Shown here: positions 25,434 through 37,587 of the stretch, piece by piece
Layout: each line of letters opens with the position of its first letter
Numbering within the stretch: the first letter of the stretch is position 1
DNA from: Talaromyces rugulosus
Lineage: Eukaryota; Ascomycota; Eurotiomycetes; Eurotiales; Trichocomaceae
Direction of reading: 5' to 3'
DNA length: 64,000 nucleotides
Assembly: GCF_013368755.1 (NCBI RefSeq)
Contig: NC_049565.1
Span: forward strand, 3,162,001-3,226,000
Program-made: the position numbers and the translations under genes
The notes under the pieces: model-generated
Seen by the model: only the letters and a program-made list of their open reading frames with translations
The model's database searches: none
Told to the model about the DNA's origin: nothing

Positions 25434-26255
25434 ATGTCCACGAATCGCGAAAATTCACCAACGTCCTCCCCACCACCTCAACGTCGCGCCTCCTTAAATC
25501 CAGGATCCCTTTTCTCGAGACATAACGGCGCCACCATGAGCAACAGCAACAACAATTCGGCAGGTAATAGCTCTTCCTTCCCCGGCCCCATCTCCACTGC
25601 CACAAACCAACGTCGCATGTCGATTACAACCCTGGGCTTGTCTGGCTCTCCCACGCAAGCATCTCCCTTCACAAACTTCCCTGGTCGACGAGAGAGTCTA
25701 TCGAGCTCGGTCAGCAATGAAGATGCCGTAGACGACAGCGAGAGTGCACCAGCCAATCAACCAACCTCGCCCTTTGCCAGGCGGGTGTCGTTCGGGGCCC
25801 AAGCATTGCGCGAGGCCCGTGGCGGATCTGGTTCTGCAAATGGTAGATACTCCTCTTCTGGATCCTTCTCTCCGGCGACGAGGCGGAACACCTCGTCGTC
25901 GACCCACACTGCCAAAGACCATCCTTCTGCACCACCCTCTGCTGCTGCAAGTACTAGCAAAAACATTCAGACAAATGAAAAATCTAACCTGTCGTGGCGA
26001 CCTACAGGCGAGGGCTTTAACTGGTCCGCAGCTCTTCGAAACAGAGCCGAACGAGCCCCTTCTATTGGCGGCGGGTTTTCTACCTCGCCGCAAACTCAGC
26101 AGCCGGCGATGAGCAATGACCCGCAGGCTCGCCACCAACGAGCGGCTTCTATTGCCATCATGGAGCAGCCCACGCGGGAGCTGCCTAGAGAGCCGAGGCA
26201 GAACAAGCCAGACTTTTTCCAGGAGAAGATTCTCCGTGCCGATTTCATGGACTAG
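25434..26255 (+). CDS. Ser-rich protein, unknown function
   Basis: A single-exon 273-aa protein that I cannot assign. It is dominated by Ser, Asn, Pro and Arg, with many RRXS sites of the type phosphorylated by basophilic kinases (RRASLNPGS, RRMSITTLG, RRESLSSS, RRVSFGAQ). A small ordered patch reads GEGFNWSAALRNRAERAPS, and the last residues read KPDFFQEKILRADFMD, which looks like a conserved C-terminal motif. There are no membrane segments. The repeated RRXS motif suggests PKA- or Sch9-type control; this is inference. The next gene in the same direction is 0.7 kb away. Confidence 0.75.
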   Translation: MSTNRENSPTSSPPPQRRASLNPGSLFSRHNGATMSNSNNNSAGNSSSFPGPISTATNQRRMSITTLGLSGSPTQASPFTNFPGRRESLSSSVSNEDAVDDSESAPANQPTSPFARRVSFGAQALREARGGSGSANGRYSSSGSFSPATRRNTSSSTHTAKDHPSAPPSAAASTSKNIQTNEKSNLSWRPTGEGFNWSAALRNRAERAPSIGGGFSTSPQTQQPAMSNDPQARHQRAASIAIMEQPTRELPREPRQNKPDFFQEKILRADFMD

Positions 26256-26991
26256 CTATCTTTGCTATCTCTTGACGTCAAAGACATCGCTTGGCCGGGT
26301 TTCAGTAAGCATGTCTGCGGTTGAGAAAGGCATCTACTGGACAGCCCATTTCCGCAGCTGTCTGAGAGCCTCACTTGACTATCAAATTGATCCTGCTGGC
26401 CAGGAATTTCAAATTGCATACAGTTTTGTGGAAATACAACCCAGACCACAGACTTCTCACAAGGTGAAATCGACTTATAGCACAGTCGATTGACCAAACG
26501 CTCTGTTCGTTCATATATTGAAAGTTCGCTACAATGACTAGGGTCTGGCCTGTTTGAGTTTTGTCATAGCATCAGTGATTTCTTTTTTCTTCCGTATTTT
26601 TATAGCTGGAAGTTGGCGGCGTTGTGGTTTTTCTTTGTTTAGCACAATGTTATGTTGCGGAAAGCATATTTATTCAAGATTGATATCATCAAATACTTTT
26701 TTTTTTGTATCAGTATTTGCTATTCCAGTAACAAGGAGATTTATCAGTTGCGTATGTACAATATGTGCATATGAGTACCAACGGTCTACAGTAATGTATT
26801 GCAGCATCGGTAGCACTATTGAGACTGTCATCCATATTACAAAAAAAAGATATGCAGATAAAACAATTTCGCTAGTCCAGTTACCGATTGCGTTCTTGAT
26901 TTATCATCATCGTGCTAGCGTGGGCGATCTGCACTCAGTGTGCTAGCGCGGTTCCATTAGCAATCGCTATGCTAGCTCCATCGACTAGCAG
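26256..26991. other. Intergenic; no gene seen
   Basis: T-rich, with short open frames lacking conserved sequence. Contains the 3' UTR of the Ser-rich gene and the promoter of the orphan TPR gene. Confidence 0.55.
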
Positions 26992-28075
26992 ATGGCATTG
27001 CGAGCGAGGATGGAGTGGTATAAAATACTATTCCAGCTGATATCGAATACGCCAAGCACTCGTTCATGCAGTCAAAGAAACATGGCAGATCATTTTTTCT
27101 TCCATAACGTCCCAGCTATTCATTTTCCCTTTACTGAATGTGATCTGGACCAACTAAATAAGCTCTCACTATATGTCGACGCCTTATCAGAACGTTTGGA
27201 CCAGGCAAAACGAGGCGTCGCCTCCCTAAATCTTCTACATGCTAGGTTCCATAACAATCGAGTCGTGAGATGCACTCCACAGTCCGTCAAAGTGACGGCC
27301 GCAGCTCGCTATGCTCCCAGTTCCGACGGGCTCGACTTGAGCAGCATCACAATCAATGCCTTTGTCGGATTAGTGACTTTTTTGCCTCTACCGGATATCA
27401 AAATTCTCGCAAGCAATACTGATTCTCTTCGTCAATGTGATCTCTTTTTTGAGAGGATAGGGGTAAATGCTAGGTGGGGGACATACTATACTCATCTCAC
27501 CACGTGCAACCCGGACTGGGCTCAGCGCTTTTTTCACGGTTAGTTAAAAAGTAAAACAGATGGACAATGTATCATGGATAATGCTGATGTCTACAGACAT
27601 TCAAAAAAATCTCGAGGCTGTGACAAACCCGCCCAATAAAACAACTGTACAATATTCCAGCCCACCCGCAAATCCAAGCAACTCGGATCCAAACACAGAG
27701 GTTTTATCACATACTTTACCTAGCTCCTTTCAAGTAAAGGATCCTCCAAAATTAGAATTCAAACAGAACGCATCAATTCAATCCTCAGTGAATGATCAAT
27801 TATACAAAGAAACGTCGCTGTATCTACGTGCCCTGAAAGCAAAGGAGAAGGCCTGGGGATCAGAAGATATCACTACATTGGATACTGTCTATGACATTGG
27901 CAAGCTTTATACCAAACAAGGAAAATTTGTTCACGCAGAGGAGATGTATGTGCGTGCATTGTCTGGTTTCGAGAAGGCTTTGGGAGCAAATCACGACAGA
28001 ACCCTGAAAGTCGCTGTTGATCTCGAGGAACTGTACTCTTTGGGAGCTGCTCGAGTCGCTGCCGAGGGGCAATAA
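26992..28075 (+). CDS. Orphan protein with C-terminal KLC-type TPR
   Basis: Two open segments join through a plausible intron (27539-27596, GTTAGT ... GCTGAT ... CTACAG), giving 1026 nt (341 aa); an internal ATG at 27082 is an alternative start. Residues 1-180 are not recognised. Residues about 260-335 contain nearly two kinesin-light-chain-type TPR units (YKETSLYLRALKAKEKAWG, YTKQGKFVHAEEMYVRAL). Such TPRs usually occur in long arrays at the end of fungal NLR-like (STAND) proteins, but here no NB-ARC or NACHT domain is seen, so this is either a stand-alone short protein or a remnant. The splicing is inferred. Confidence 0.55.
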
Positions 28076-28323
28076 ACTCAAAGGTTATACTTAATCAAAT
28101 ATAACTCAAGCCTTTATTTTGCCCTATTGGGGCATTTGATGCATAGTCCTTTTCAGGAACCATACATATTATTTTCTATCAGGTTGTCTGATAGCTTTCA
28201 GAGGTATTACGGTATCGATATATTTAGAAGTACTCTACTCTTGTGAGTAGCGATCGGATGAAACGAAAAGGACAGCAAAATATGTACAAAATTTACCGAA
28301 AACTTAAATGGTGTAACATAATC

Positions 28324-28965
28324 TCACGACTCTCCCTCACCACCAAAGACCTTCAATCTCTCCTCGATTGCTAGCTTCTGCTCTTTCTCCCCCACCACAA
28401 TTCCCTTCTCAGGTAACCCAAAAACCATCTGGGCTCTCAACCTCCAACTGTCACTGACAGCCCACTCCTTCTTTACCTCGCCATCAATCAGCGGATTGTA
28501 ATGCTGTACATTAACACCCAATCCTTGCTCCTCAAGCGCAACCCACAGGTAATACTGGTGCATACCATTACTCTGATGCATCCATTCGTCCATCTTATCT
28601 TTATAAACATCTGGCGCACCGTTCCTCGCCTGTTCTACCACTTCCACATCATCCCAGAATAGGATTGTGCCGTACCCTTTCATGTACCCTGCGATACGGT
28701 CTGCAGGACCGGAGTTGTAACGTTCGGCACCGAGATGTGTTTCAAAGGTCGACGCTGTGATAGACCAGAGCTTGAGGTGAGCTTCGGAGAAAAGGATGGT
28801 GAGGCGAGTAGTTTGACTGTTGAACGCCGAAGGCACGTGGAGGATAGCGCTGGAGGCGAGCTCGATGATGCTGCTATCTGGAATGGGCGAGATTGGTTGG
28901 AGGGCCCGGATTGAACGGCGTTTTTGGGTAGCGATTGCGAAACTCATAATTTTTGTAGCGGTCAT
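28324..28965 (-). CDS. Nitroreductase family (Frm2/Hbn1-like)
   Basis: A single-exon 213-aa protein of the short fungal nitroreductase-like family that includes yeast Frm2 and Hbn1, NAD(P)H- and flavin-linked proteins tied to oxidative stress and fatty-acid response. Family signs: an N-terminal RRSIRAL motif, PSAFNSQTTRLTIL (flavin phosphate side), YGTILFWDD, and WVALEEQGLGVNVQHYNPLI. It is complete, with the usual length. It is divergent from the MFS transporter starting at 29495, so the two may share regulation. The substrate is unknown. Confidence 0.9.
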   Translation of the reverse strand: MTATKIMSFAIATQKRRSIRALQPISPIPDSSIIELASSAILHVPSAFNSQTTRLTILFSEAHLKLWSITASTFETHLGAERYNSGPADRIAGYMKGYGTILFWDDVEVVEQARNGAPDVYKDKMDEWMHQSNGMHQYYLWVALEEQGLGVNVQHYNPLIDGEVKKEWAVSDSWRLRAQMVFGLPEKGIVVGEKEQKLAIEERLKVFGGEGES

Positions 28966-29494
28966 TATCAGTGTCTTTTTTTTTCGTCTTTTAGAAGTAA
29001 TGGATGGGAATATGTGGAATATTTAGACTAATAATTGGAGGATCTTGAGGAATATTTATGCTCCAAAGGGTTACCAGAATACTTCTCCTTATCAATTAGT
29101 ATATCATACCAATTATTAAAAAGAGCCTTAGGGCTCTGCTAGCTTTGAGACCGTTCATGGAGGTTGTTAGTGAGATTTGTAAGCTGACTCTCTGTTTAAC
29201 GAGGGTTAAACTATTGGGGAGCGCTGCTTACAACAGCTAGATTGCATTCTTCTTATTATAAATCAGATTTAACACCGTATCAAGCCTTGGAACAAGCTAT
29301 TTGGGGGAGTGCTGACCGGTTATATTCTTGGATGGACATTTCTCCTTGTTATTTTTTTGAGAAAGATTCCCTAGCTCCGGGCTTTTTTGATGTCGGTTCC
29401 TAATTCCTCCTTTATTAACTGATGTTGCCATTATTTGTTTCGAAATCCTTCTCTCACGTTCTGCATCAACCAAACTCTCACCAAGCCTCACACA
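28966..29494. promoter_or_regulatory. Divergent promoter: nitroreductase/MFS
   Basis: 529 bp, AT-rich, between a minus-strand nitroreductase and a plus-strand transporter. No ORF of note. No named regulator site is claimed. Confidence 0.5.
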
Positions 29495-30994
29495 ATGACA
29501 GAGAAACCCTTCTTAAACTCAAACGGGCATCTTGATTTTGCCCCCGATGATCCCTCAAATCCAAAGAACTGGTCAACAAAACGAAAATGCTACATCACTG
29601 GAGTCTCTATTCTATTCGTCGTGAATGCTACGTTCGCTTCGTCAGCACCATCCGGAGCCCTTCAAGGGATCAGCCAGGATTTACATACTTCGATCGAGGC
29701 TGCCGGTTTGGTTACTACGATGTTTCTTTTGGGTTACTGCGCCGGTCCTTTGATATGGGCACCGTTGTCTGAGTTTTATGGGTGAGTATTCACCCTCGGA
29801 AGTGATGATTGCATGTCAAGCAGTCTAAACTAACTTTTTGACAACAGCCGTCGCTATATCTTCTACATAACGTTCTCCCTTTACTTTATTTTGAATTTCC
29901 TCTGCGCTTTCACGCCAAACTTTGCCGGTCTATTACTCGGTCGCTTTCTATCCAGCACATTTGCTAGTTCCGCGCTCTCCAACACACCCGGCGTACTCGG
30001 AGATATATGGAATCCTACCGAGCGAGGCAACGCCATGATTCTGTTTTCAATCATGACTTTCGTGGGTCCTGCACTGGGCCCTGTGGTCTCTGGATTCTTG
30101 GAGCTGAAGGAATCCTGGAGATGGACTTTTTACGTTCTGCTTTGGCTCGCTGGTGTAACGGAGATACTCCTCTTCACCATTCCCGAAACCCTACCGAGCA
30201 TCATCTTGCTGAACAAAGCTCGAGATATTCGCAAAAATAGCTCGGAGAATGATAGCCATGTCATAATCGCTCCCGTCGAGGCGACAGATCGGCATTTAGC
30301 GTCTATCTTCAAAGCCGCGTTGACAAGACCTTGGAAAATATTGTTCGATCCTATCAGCTTCTTGGTAGCTCTGTACTACTCGGTAGTTTATACCTTGCTG
30401 TATATGCTCTTTAGCATTTATCCAATTGTATTTCAACAAAAGAGAGGTTGGAATTACGGAGTTGGAGAGTTACCACTCATTGGAGTGGTCATAGGCGGGT
30501 GCTTGGGGGGATTGTTTATATACTTCCTTAACACGCGTGAGAAAAGGAAAACCCTTACTACTAGGAGTTATCGTCCCAGAACCCCCGAAGATCGACTCCC
30601 AGTTGCCATGGTTGGCGGAATATTATTCGCAGTCACCATCTTCTGGTTCGCCTGGAGTGCAGAACTCAACTCGGTCCATTGGATTGTTCCCACGCTCGCA
30701 GGGACTTTTCTGTCTGCTTCGATTTTGTTAATCTTCGTGTCGTATGTCAACTATCTAATCGACACGTATAGCATGTTTGCAGCTTCGACCCTCGCTGCCA
30801 ACACGGTGGCTCGATCTGCTTGTGCGGCGGCATCGCCATTGTTTACACAGTACATGTTTGATGCGCTGGGTGTTGGTGGCGCTGGCTCTCTCATCGGGGG
30901 AGTTGCAGTGGTACTTGCTCCAATCCCGTTTGTCTTTTATAAGTATGGAAAGTCGATTCGACAGCGGTCGAGGTTTGCCCTGATGAGGGAGTAG
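29495..30994 (+). CDS. MFS transporter, DHA1 drug/polyamine H+ antiporter type
   Basis: Two exons (29495-29781 and 29848-30994) give 477 aa. The N-terminus DPSNPKNWSTKRK is the typical opening of fungal DHA1/Tpo-type exporters. Twelve hydrophobic segments can be counted. The family motif after TM2 is read across the splice (PLSEFYGRRYIF), and motif C is present as GPALGPVVSGFL. There is a central cytoplasmic loop (about residues 205-240) and a short tail. Likely a plasma-membrane exporter of toxic or secondary compounds; the substrate cannot be told. The MTEKPF start (29495) is preferred to an upstream non-ATG frame. The 3' end converges on STT4 with 170 bp between them. Confidence 0.92.
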
Positions 30995-31164
30995 GGGCTT
31001 TATTTCATCAGTGCGAAGAAGTGTGTATAATGTGTGTTTGAGATGCGATAATAGATATCATGTATACAAGGAACTTTAATGTTCAATTTACAATCTGCAG
31101 AAGTAATAATAAATTACTGATTAACTGACTATTAACTACATACATATCCTCTCTATATACTGTC

Positions 31165-34100
31165 CTAATAAGGAATACCATTGGTCATCAGCTGGAACTG
31201 ATCATAACCCTTGGTCGAGAAACTGAGATAACTCTTGCGGACCAACTCGCGCATGTAGTCGGCCGCCTCCCTCTCGCTTTTCTCTAGCACGAACCGATCA
31301 CGAAAGTTCTTGATCGTCTCGGGCTTGAAACACGGCAGGCCGCTGTCGAGCATCATTGTCACGATCTGGATGAACTTGTTGGCGTGGGGGCGCGAGGCCA
31401 GGAACGCCTTGACCGAGAGCGACTCGAACCACCGGAATGCCTGTGTCGATGTGGGATCGTGGCTGTGAGTGCCCGGCAAATGTAAGCCGCTTGAAGAATT
31501 GCCGTTGGCAACGTGTTGTCCGCCACCCATAACCGCCACCATCTCCGAGGTCAACTTGAATGGTGACCGCTCAAATCGAACACCACCGGGAGCGATGTCG
31601 AAACAGAAACCAAAGTCGATATGGATGATATGTCCTGCGTCGTCAATCATGATGTTGCCGTTGTGTCGGTCCTTGAATTGTAGCAAATACGAAATGACCG
31701 AGTATGAGGCCATGCTCTTGACGAAATTCGTTCGTGCCTCTTGGAACCGCGTCGACTCTTCACCTCCGTATTTCGATACAAAGTAGTCGTACAGTCCGTT
31801 TACTGCTTCGCGGCCGAGCATGTCTCGAGAGATCGAATTGGGCAGCACATCGATCACACCACAACCGGGCGCTGTAGCTGTCACCCGGTAAGGGAACACC
31901 CAAACGTCAAGGCCAACTGAGTTGAACACATTCCTGAAAGCCGCGATCAATTGCAGCGCCAACACATCCTGCCGGCAGTCATCACCCACTTTGAAGATCG
32001 CTGACTGCCAAACTTCATAAGTCTCGCACGCTTCTTCGGTCGATGTTGGAGTAGTAGGCGTGGCGGCATCCTCCTCCTCTAACAAGTGCTGGTCAAGTGT
32101 AGGGTTTTCTATCGCCTTGTTCTTTTGGATTCGAAACGTGGCCATGTATGGGGCCTTTGCATGGCTCTGCAATGGTTTGCCAGACTTGCGATCAATGCCA
32201 ACAACAACACCATCCGGGTTACTCGGCAGGTAAACGCCGACTTCAACCTTGATCTTGCGGAGTTCCTCTTCAATCTTTTGCTTCTTTTCCGGTTTGCTCT
32301 TCTTGATAAACGGCCGCAATTTCCCGGAAATTCCTGTGATTTCATTGAAGAAAGAGAACTCTCTCTCATAAAAGTCGCGCTCTTCAGTCGAGAAACTCGA
32401 TATCAGTCGATCCATGAAGCTATCCAAGGTGGGCTTGATGGAATCGGGCTATTGAGCAATTAGCAACCCATGTACAAAACTAAAAGAAAACTCGAGGGGG
32501 AGAAATACAATCTGGGAATCTTCGTCTTTGTAAGCATTTGCTTTCATGTTCCAAATCACTTGGTGCGCGAACAGCTGCGAAAGTTTCGCTGATTCATAAA
32601 TATACCGCTCAACATAGCCCATGGCGTCGTATCGCAAGGCTTGGACAAGTTGTGGGACAAAATAGAACCTGACATCGATCGAATGGCTTTCCAAGGCTCG
32701 CATGGCATATTGGAGAATAAAGGGGTGGTTGCCATAGGCCGGTAAAAAGTAGGTCAATGCTTCGATAGGCGCAACAGGAGTCCAATACAATAGATACTGC
32801 AATCATGTTAGACCAAGCTTCTTTATTGGTCGGCGATATAAAAGAACGAAGGGCCACGAACCTTTAATTGGAAAGAAATGTCGGATGGCAAGCTTAAGCC
32901 AAGCATTACTTCAAGACTCTCGGGCACGTCCATCGCTTTCTCAGGGAAATTGAGAAGCAGCCAGCGAACGTCGTTTCGGATCTTTTGTGAAGGAAAGCGG
33001 CACGCTATCTGTAGAGCTAAACTGGGATCTTCATTCCATGCAATTCGAAGCAGGGAGCCAACAGCCTTTGTTTCTCACGTTAGTTTAGAGCAAAACAACG
33101 AATGTGAAAGAATACAAACCTCTGGTTGACTCTTCCCCCCAAAGGTCGATATGTAACTCTTTCGGTCCTGTTCAAGAGGGAAGAGCCAGACTCTTAAACG
33201 CATCCTTTCATTTTCAATAAGAATCTGCAGAAGCTCTTGTTTACTTTTCAATGATTTGCGAGGTCCCACGTTGGTAGAGCCTAGATTAGCGAGATTCTTG
33301 AGACTAGTCTCGACGTCCCCCAGCAATCTGTCCTCGGCCTTCATTTGCAGGCGATTACCACCCAACGACCACCTAAATATTGAACATTAGTTAAAGGATA
33401 CAGCCTGGAGTAAACACAAGATAAACTGACCTTGGAGGAAGTCTAAACCAACCAAGAGCAGCAGAGAGGGTTAGATCTTTTAATTTCCACTTATATTTGT
33501 CACTCTGCACCGTTGAGTACTGAATTATTTTCAGTGCTAGAAGAATTATGTGGAAGTGGACTTCTCGTGCCAGTGGGTGGCTGCTGGTGTGTTTCAGACC
33601 GACCAGGGTACGGTGAATCATTCGAGAAAATATTCGCTGAGAATGGGGGTTACCCAGGCGAATGGCGTTAAAATGGCTTCCAAAAAACTGCAAGATACGG
33701 AAATGCGGTGACAGGATATCTTGGGCCTTGTGTTGTTGCCGAAGGAGCAATGCTTTGTCTGAAGGAAGCAGCTCAATGTTTGCGAAAAAAGGGTCCGGGT
33801 GCCTGGTATGGTGTTATTATCTCCGTCAAAAACAGTTGGCTTCTTAGTAACTTACTCAAAAAAGGGATCGAATATTCCCTTTCTTCTCGAAACAGTTCTT
33901 TCCCAAGCTTCTGCTATCTCCGTCAAGATTCTGGATTCTGTTTCCGGATTCTCGTGAATAACGCCCAGCCACACTGATATACCAAACTTGATTGATTCCT
34001 TGGTGAAAATCTGGAATGGTATACCAACCAGGAAGTGAATGATTGTAGGTTGAATCTCCATGTCTCTGCAAAGCAGGGTCGAGGCATTCCTCAGAACCTC

Positions 34101-37100
34101 GCGCACTTCGTCGCCAAATCCTTCAACCCCGGCTGAGAGACGATAAGAAAGCTGCTCCAGATCTTCCTCGATTGCTTTGACAGGCTGGTGTATAGAGTTG
34201 CTTTTTCCATTGGTGACTTGACGTTCAGATTAGCAAGAGTTGAGAAATTGATTCGTTGGGGCTTACTCAATGATCGACCCTTTGTGCGTTGGCTTTTAGC
34301 AGAAATCTCCGAGAACCTGTATTCTTGCCGTGCGGTATATTGTGCAATGAAATCCGAGGCAAAATTGATATTCTCCACACCGTATTTGTCAATAGCACCT
34401 AAGGCAATAAAATATTAGCGACGGGTTTGACAGTTCTCGTCATGAAACTATACCTAGTCGTAGATCGCTCTGGGGAATGAGAGCCACCATCTCCAATGCA
34501 AACGAGCGTCCAAGGGAGATGCGTCCATAGGACTCGTCATCATCCTCATCTTCAGAAAGGTACGTCTAATACGGGTCAGTAAATTAACGAGCATAGCGAA
34601 GAAAGGAATTCTGCTCACCTGTAGGAGGCCCTTCACATCTAAAGGGGCAAGATTGATCGCAATTGTTACCCAATTTTTCGCCTGAACACGGAACGAGGCC
34701 AAAGTGCGCTTCCTCGAGTCGTAGTTGTCAGACAGCTCAACTTGCACATTCCCTTTCCTGAAAGTAGACTTCCATCCAAATTCGTCAAGCTCGTTTTCAA
34801 GGCACGATGACCACATGATAGTGAGAAGATCGAATAGCACAAAGAGAGACTTTCTATCGCATAGGGAGGACGGAGACGTGCTTATTATTTTGCTGGCACA
34901 AGATAAGGCAACCTCCTGGACCCTGTGAATACGGTGACAGCAATAAACAAAAATCTCTGCAAGCTGATTCGACAAGTTCGGGGCAGAAAAGTCTTCAACT
35001 TTGCCAGTGAGAGTTATCGACAGGTATGTGGTGACAACTTTATCGGCAATTGCAGCCATACAGTTGCCCATTTCGGACGAATTCAGAGTCGGATCCAGAA
35101 AATACAACAAAACCTTGTTGCAGTCTCCACGTGATGCTCGGAGGGTTTCTATCAGGAGACTGGCATTCAAAAAGATGACTTGTTGGTAGCTAAGTCGCTT
35201 GACATCAGATTCGCGTTCTGGAAGCTCGTCGGAGAGCGACTTCTTCTGTTCAGTTGTCCGCTGGGGCGTCACAGCACGTCTGAGGATAATATTGAGCTCC
35301 ACGTCACTCTCCAAAATTTCAGCGCGGTTTTCAGGGACTAGCGAAGGGGACTTTGCTGCAATAGCGCGTAGTTCATCACGATATCGCTTCCCGATCTCAG
35401 ACTTGAACGAGATACCATGCACAGCGATATTAAACCAGGCGTCACGGAACAAAGCGGCGGTGTCTTCGTCATAATAATAAGAAACGTCATTTAGCTGGCC
35501 TGTGGTCTCACTTTCCCACGACAATAGAAGTCCAAGTGGCTTCAAAAACGGCGTAATATCGTTTGGTGTCAGCGATACGTCCTTTTGCTTATGGTGTTCA
35601 ATGTCTGTCACGTCCCCCTTACTGATGATTCTTTCCAGCAAATGAACGAGGTAGATCCTGAAGTGAGATGGGCTTTTACTCAGGCTGCACGAGATGTAGA
35701 GCCTTGCATTGTGTACTGCATCCACGATGATGCTATGACCTCTGAGGGTACCCTCTTGATAAAGACGAGCATAAAATTTCAACAATAGCTGGAATTCCGT
35801 GTGTCTGCTGGCAAGGACCAACTTTGCCGTTTCTTGAATGATATATGCATCCACGATGATGTTAATTTTGCCAATTTTCTGAAGAAGCATGGACTGGGCC
35901 AAAGCTGTCAGGTTCTCGTCTGCACATCCAACAGCTATGTTGACGATGGTGTGAATGACATTGCGATGGGTAACCGCAGTTTCCTCTTCACTGTTTCCAG
36001 GCAAGGATATAACGCTTTCGGCATTGGAATAATAAGTGTCAAGAGTGCTATTGTTCTCATGCGCCTCCACAGGAAGCTGGCCACTTCGGTCATCATTTAC
36101 AGCTGCTGGACTGAGAGCATTTCCGAGTGAATATAGAGTGGTAATCACAGAGTCTTGAGATAGGATATTGAGGACCTTGGTGAGACAATCGGCGGCGACT
36201 GAAGCAACTGAAGCATTTGTATTGCCTTGTACAATAAACTTCAAGAGTGACTGGCTGAGGTTGGAGGCGTGTGCCGGATATAGCCGCGCAGTAGCCGCAG
36301 TAATACCGAGCACGGTAGTTGCCAGATCAGAATTAGCCATTTGGGCTGTGTCAGTCACTGTATCCTCAAGCCACGATAGCAACAAATCAGTATCGGCAGC
36401 ATCCGGATCCAGTATAGTACAATTCAAGAAGGCAACCAAGGTTGAGGCTTTGGTGGAGAAAGCGAGACCTTGCTGCCATGGTGAACCAATTTGCAAATAG
36501 TCTGCCCCATCTTGCAAAAACTGAACCTCATCTGCAATAATGCCGGTGAGACTCTGCACTAGGGAGCTCTCATCTTCATCGTGATAGTTCGCCGCACGGG
36601 CATAGCCACTGTTATATTTGTTGAACAAGGCATTGTCATCCAAATTGGGGGAGCCCAAGACGGTAGTTGTTGTGCAAGATTTGATAAAGTGGGTAAATGC
36701 TTGTTGCAGCAACATGGAACCAAGGGGTCGTCCCTGGGAAGCATATCTTCGAGAATATTTGCGCCACTCTCGTAGAGACGAGTCAGATATGGATTGGTTG
36801 CGAAGCTTGGAAGCAGCTGTTTCGACAGCGACAAGGAAACCCTCGGATAGAATATCCTGCAAGTATTGAATTATGCCTGATTTCTCCGTCGCAGTCCACA
36901 CGTGAGTGGAGCGAGAAGCGCCTTCCATAAAGCCAACCAACGAAACAGTCAGAATTAGGATTTCGGTCGATTCAAGCCGCGCTCCTCTGATTACGTGTGT
37001 ATAGTTGCTGAAGTACTCGATGATCGCCTTGTTGGCAGATTCGCGAACGGATGCATGGTTCGAAGTCAGCGATAAGAGAGCTTCTGTTAGGCTTCGTGTC

Positions 37101-37587
37101 AACTCTTCCCAAGGAGAACTCTCTACATCGAGCAGGAGTGGCGACGCTTGGAACACTTGGCTGTGTGATTCTGGCAAATACTCGGCAAGTTGCGAAACGA
37201 GGCGGAGAGCGTGATCCTGCTGGGTAACGTTCGGGGAGCTTTTGGCCAGCGCGAGGAGGATTTCGAGTTCTCGGATTGTCTGTTTGTCAACAAAGTTAGC
37301 TGGTGGGTGAGGGAACGCCTCGGTTTGGGAATCGATAAACAAACCATAGGAACTTGCGAGACCGGGGGCTGTCCTTTTAGAACGCCATTCAGCAGGCTCT
37401 TTGGCCTGTATTCACTGAGAAGCGGTGCGACATTGCGTCCTTTATCGCCCTGTCCGGGATTCGCTGCGTCGAAGGCAGCAAGTCGCTCAAACGCTGCGCG
37501 TCTGATATTCGTTGTCGATCTAGTATACGCAGAATTATTGGTACACGCGATGCAAGGTGGAAGGGCAGCCAATACTCACGCGTCCAT
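31165..37587 (-). CDS. STT4: Phosphatidylinositol 4-kinase Stt4 (PI4K alpha)
   Basis: Makes PI4P at the plasma membrane. Eleven exons on the minus strand: 37587-37580, 37519-37345, 37279-34619, 34565-34454, 34398-34223, 34184-33856, 33802-33431, 33372-33120, 33065-32862, 32796-32509 and 32448-31165. They sum to 5862 nt (1953 aa), normal for the family. The first coding exon is only 8 nt (ATGGACGC), giving MDASTTNIRRAAFERLA. The middle is an alpha-solenoid. The PIK helical region reads PSLALQIACRFPS and YLLYWTPVAPIEALTYFLP, and the C-terminal kinase has QDVLALQL, DRHNGNIMID and HIIHIDFGFCFD. Between exons 5 and 6 the frame is kept only by a 38-nt gap (34222-34185), which is either a very short intron or a 1-nt deletion. 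Confidence 0.96.

Noticed and set aside
37123..37572. 149-codon frame taken as the STT4 start
   Set aside because: Its first residues lie in an intron and its last part is out of frame with the main STT4 exon; splicing from ATG at 37587 and again at 37344 fits better.
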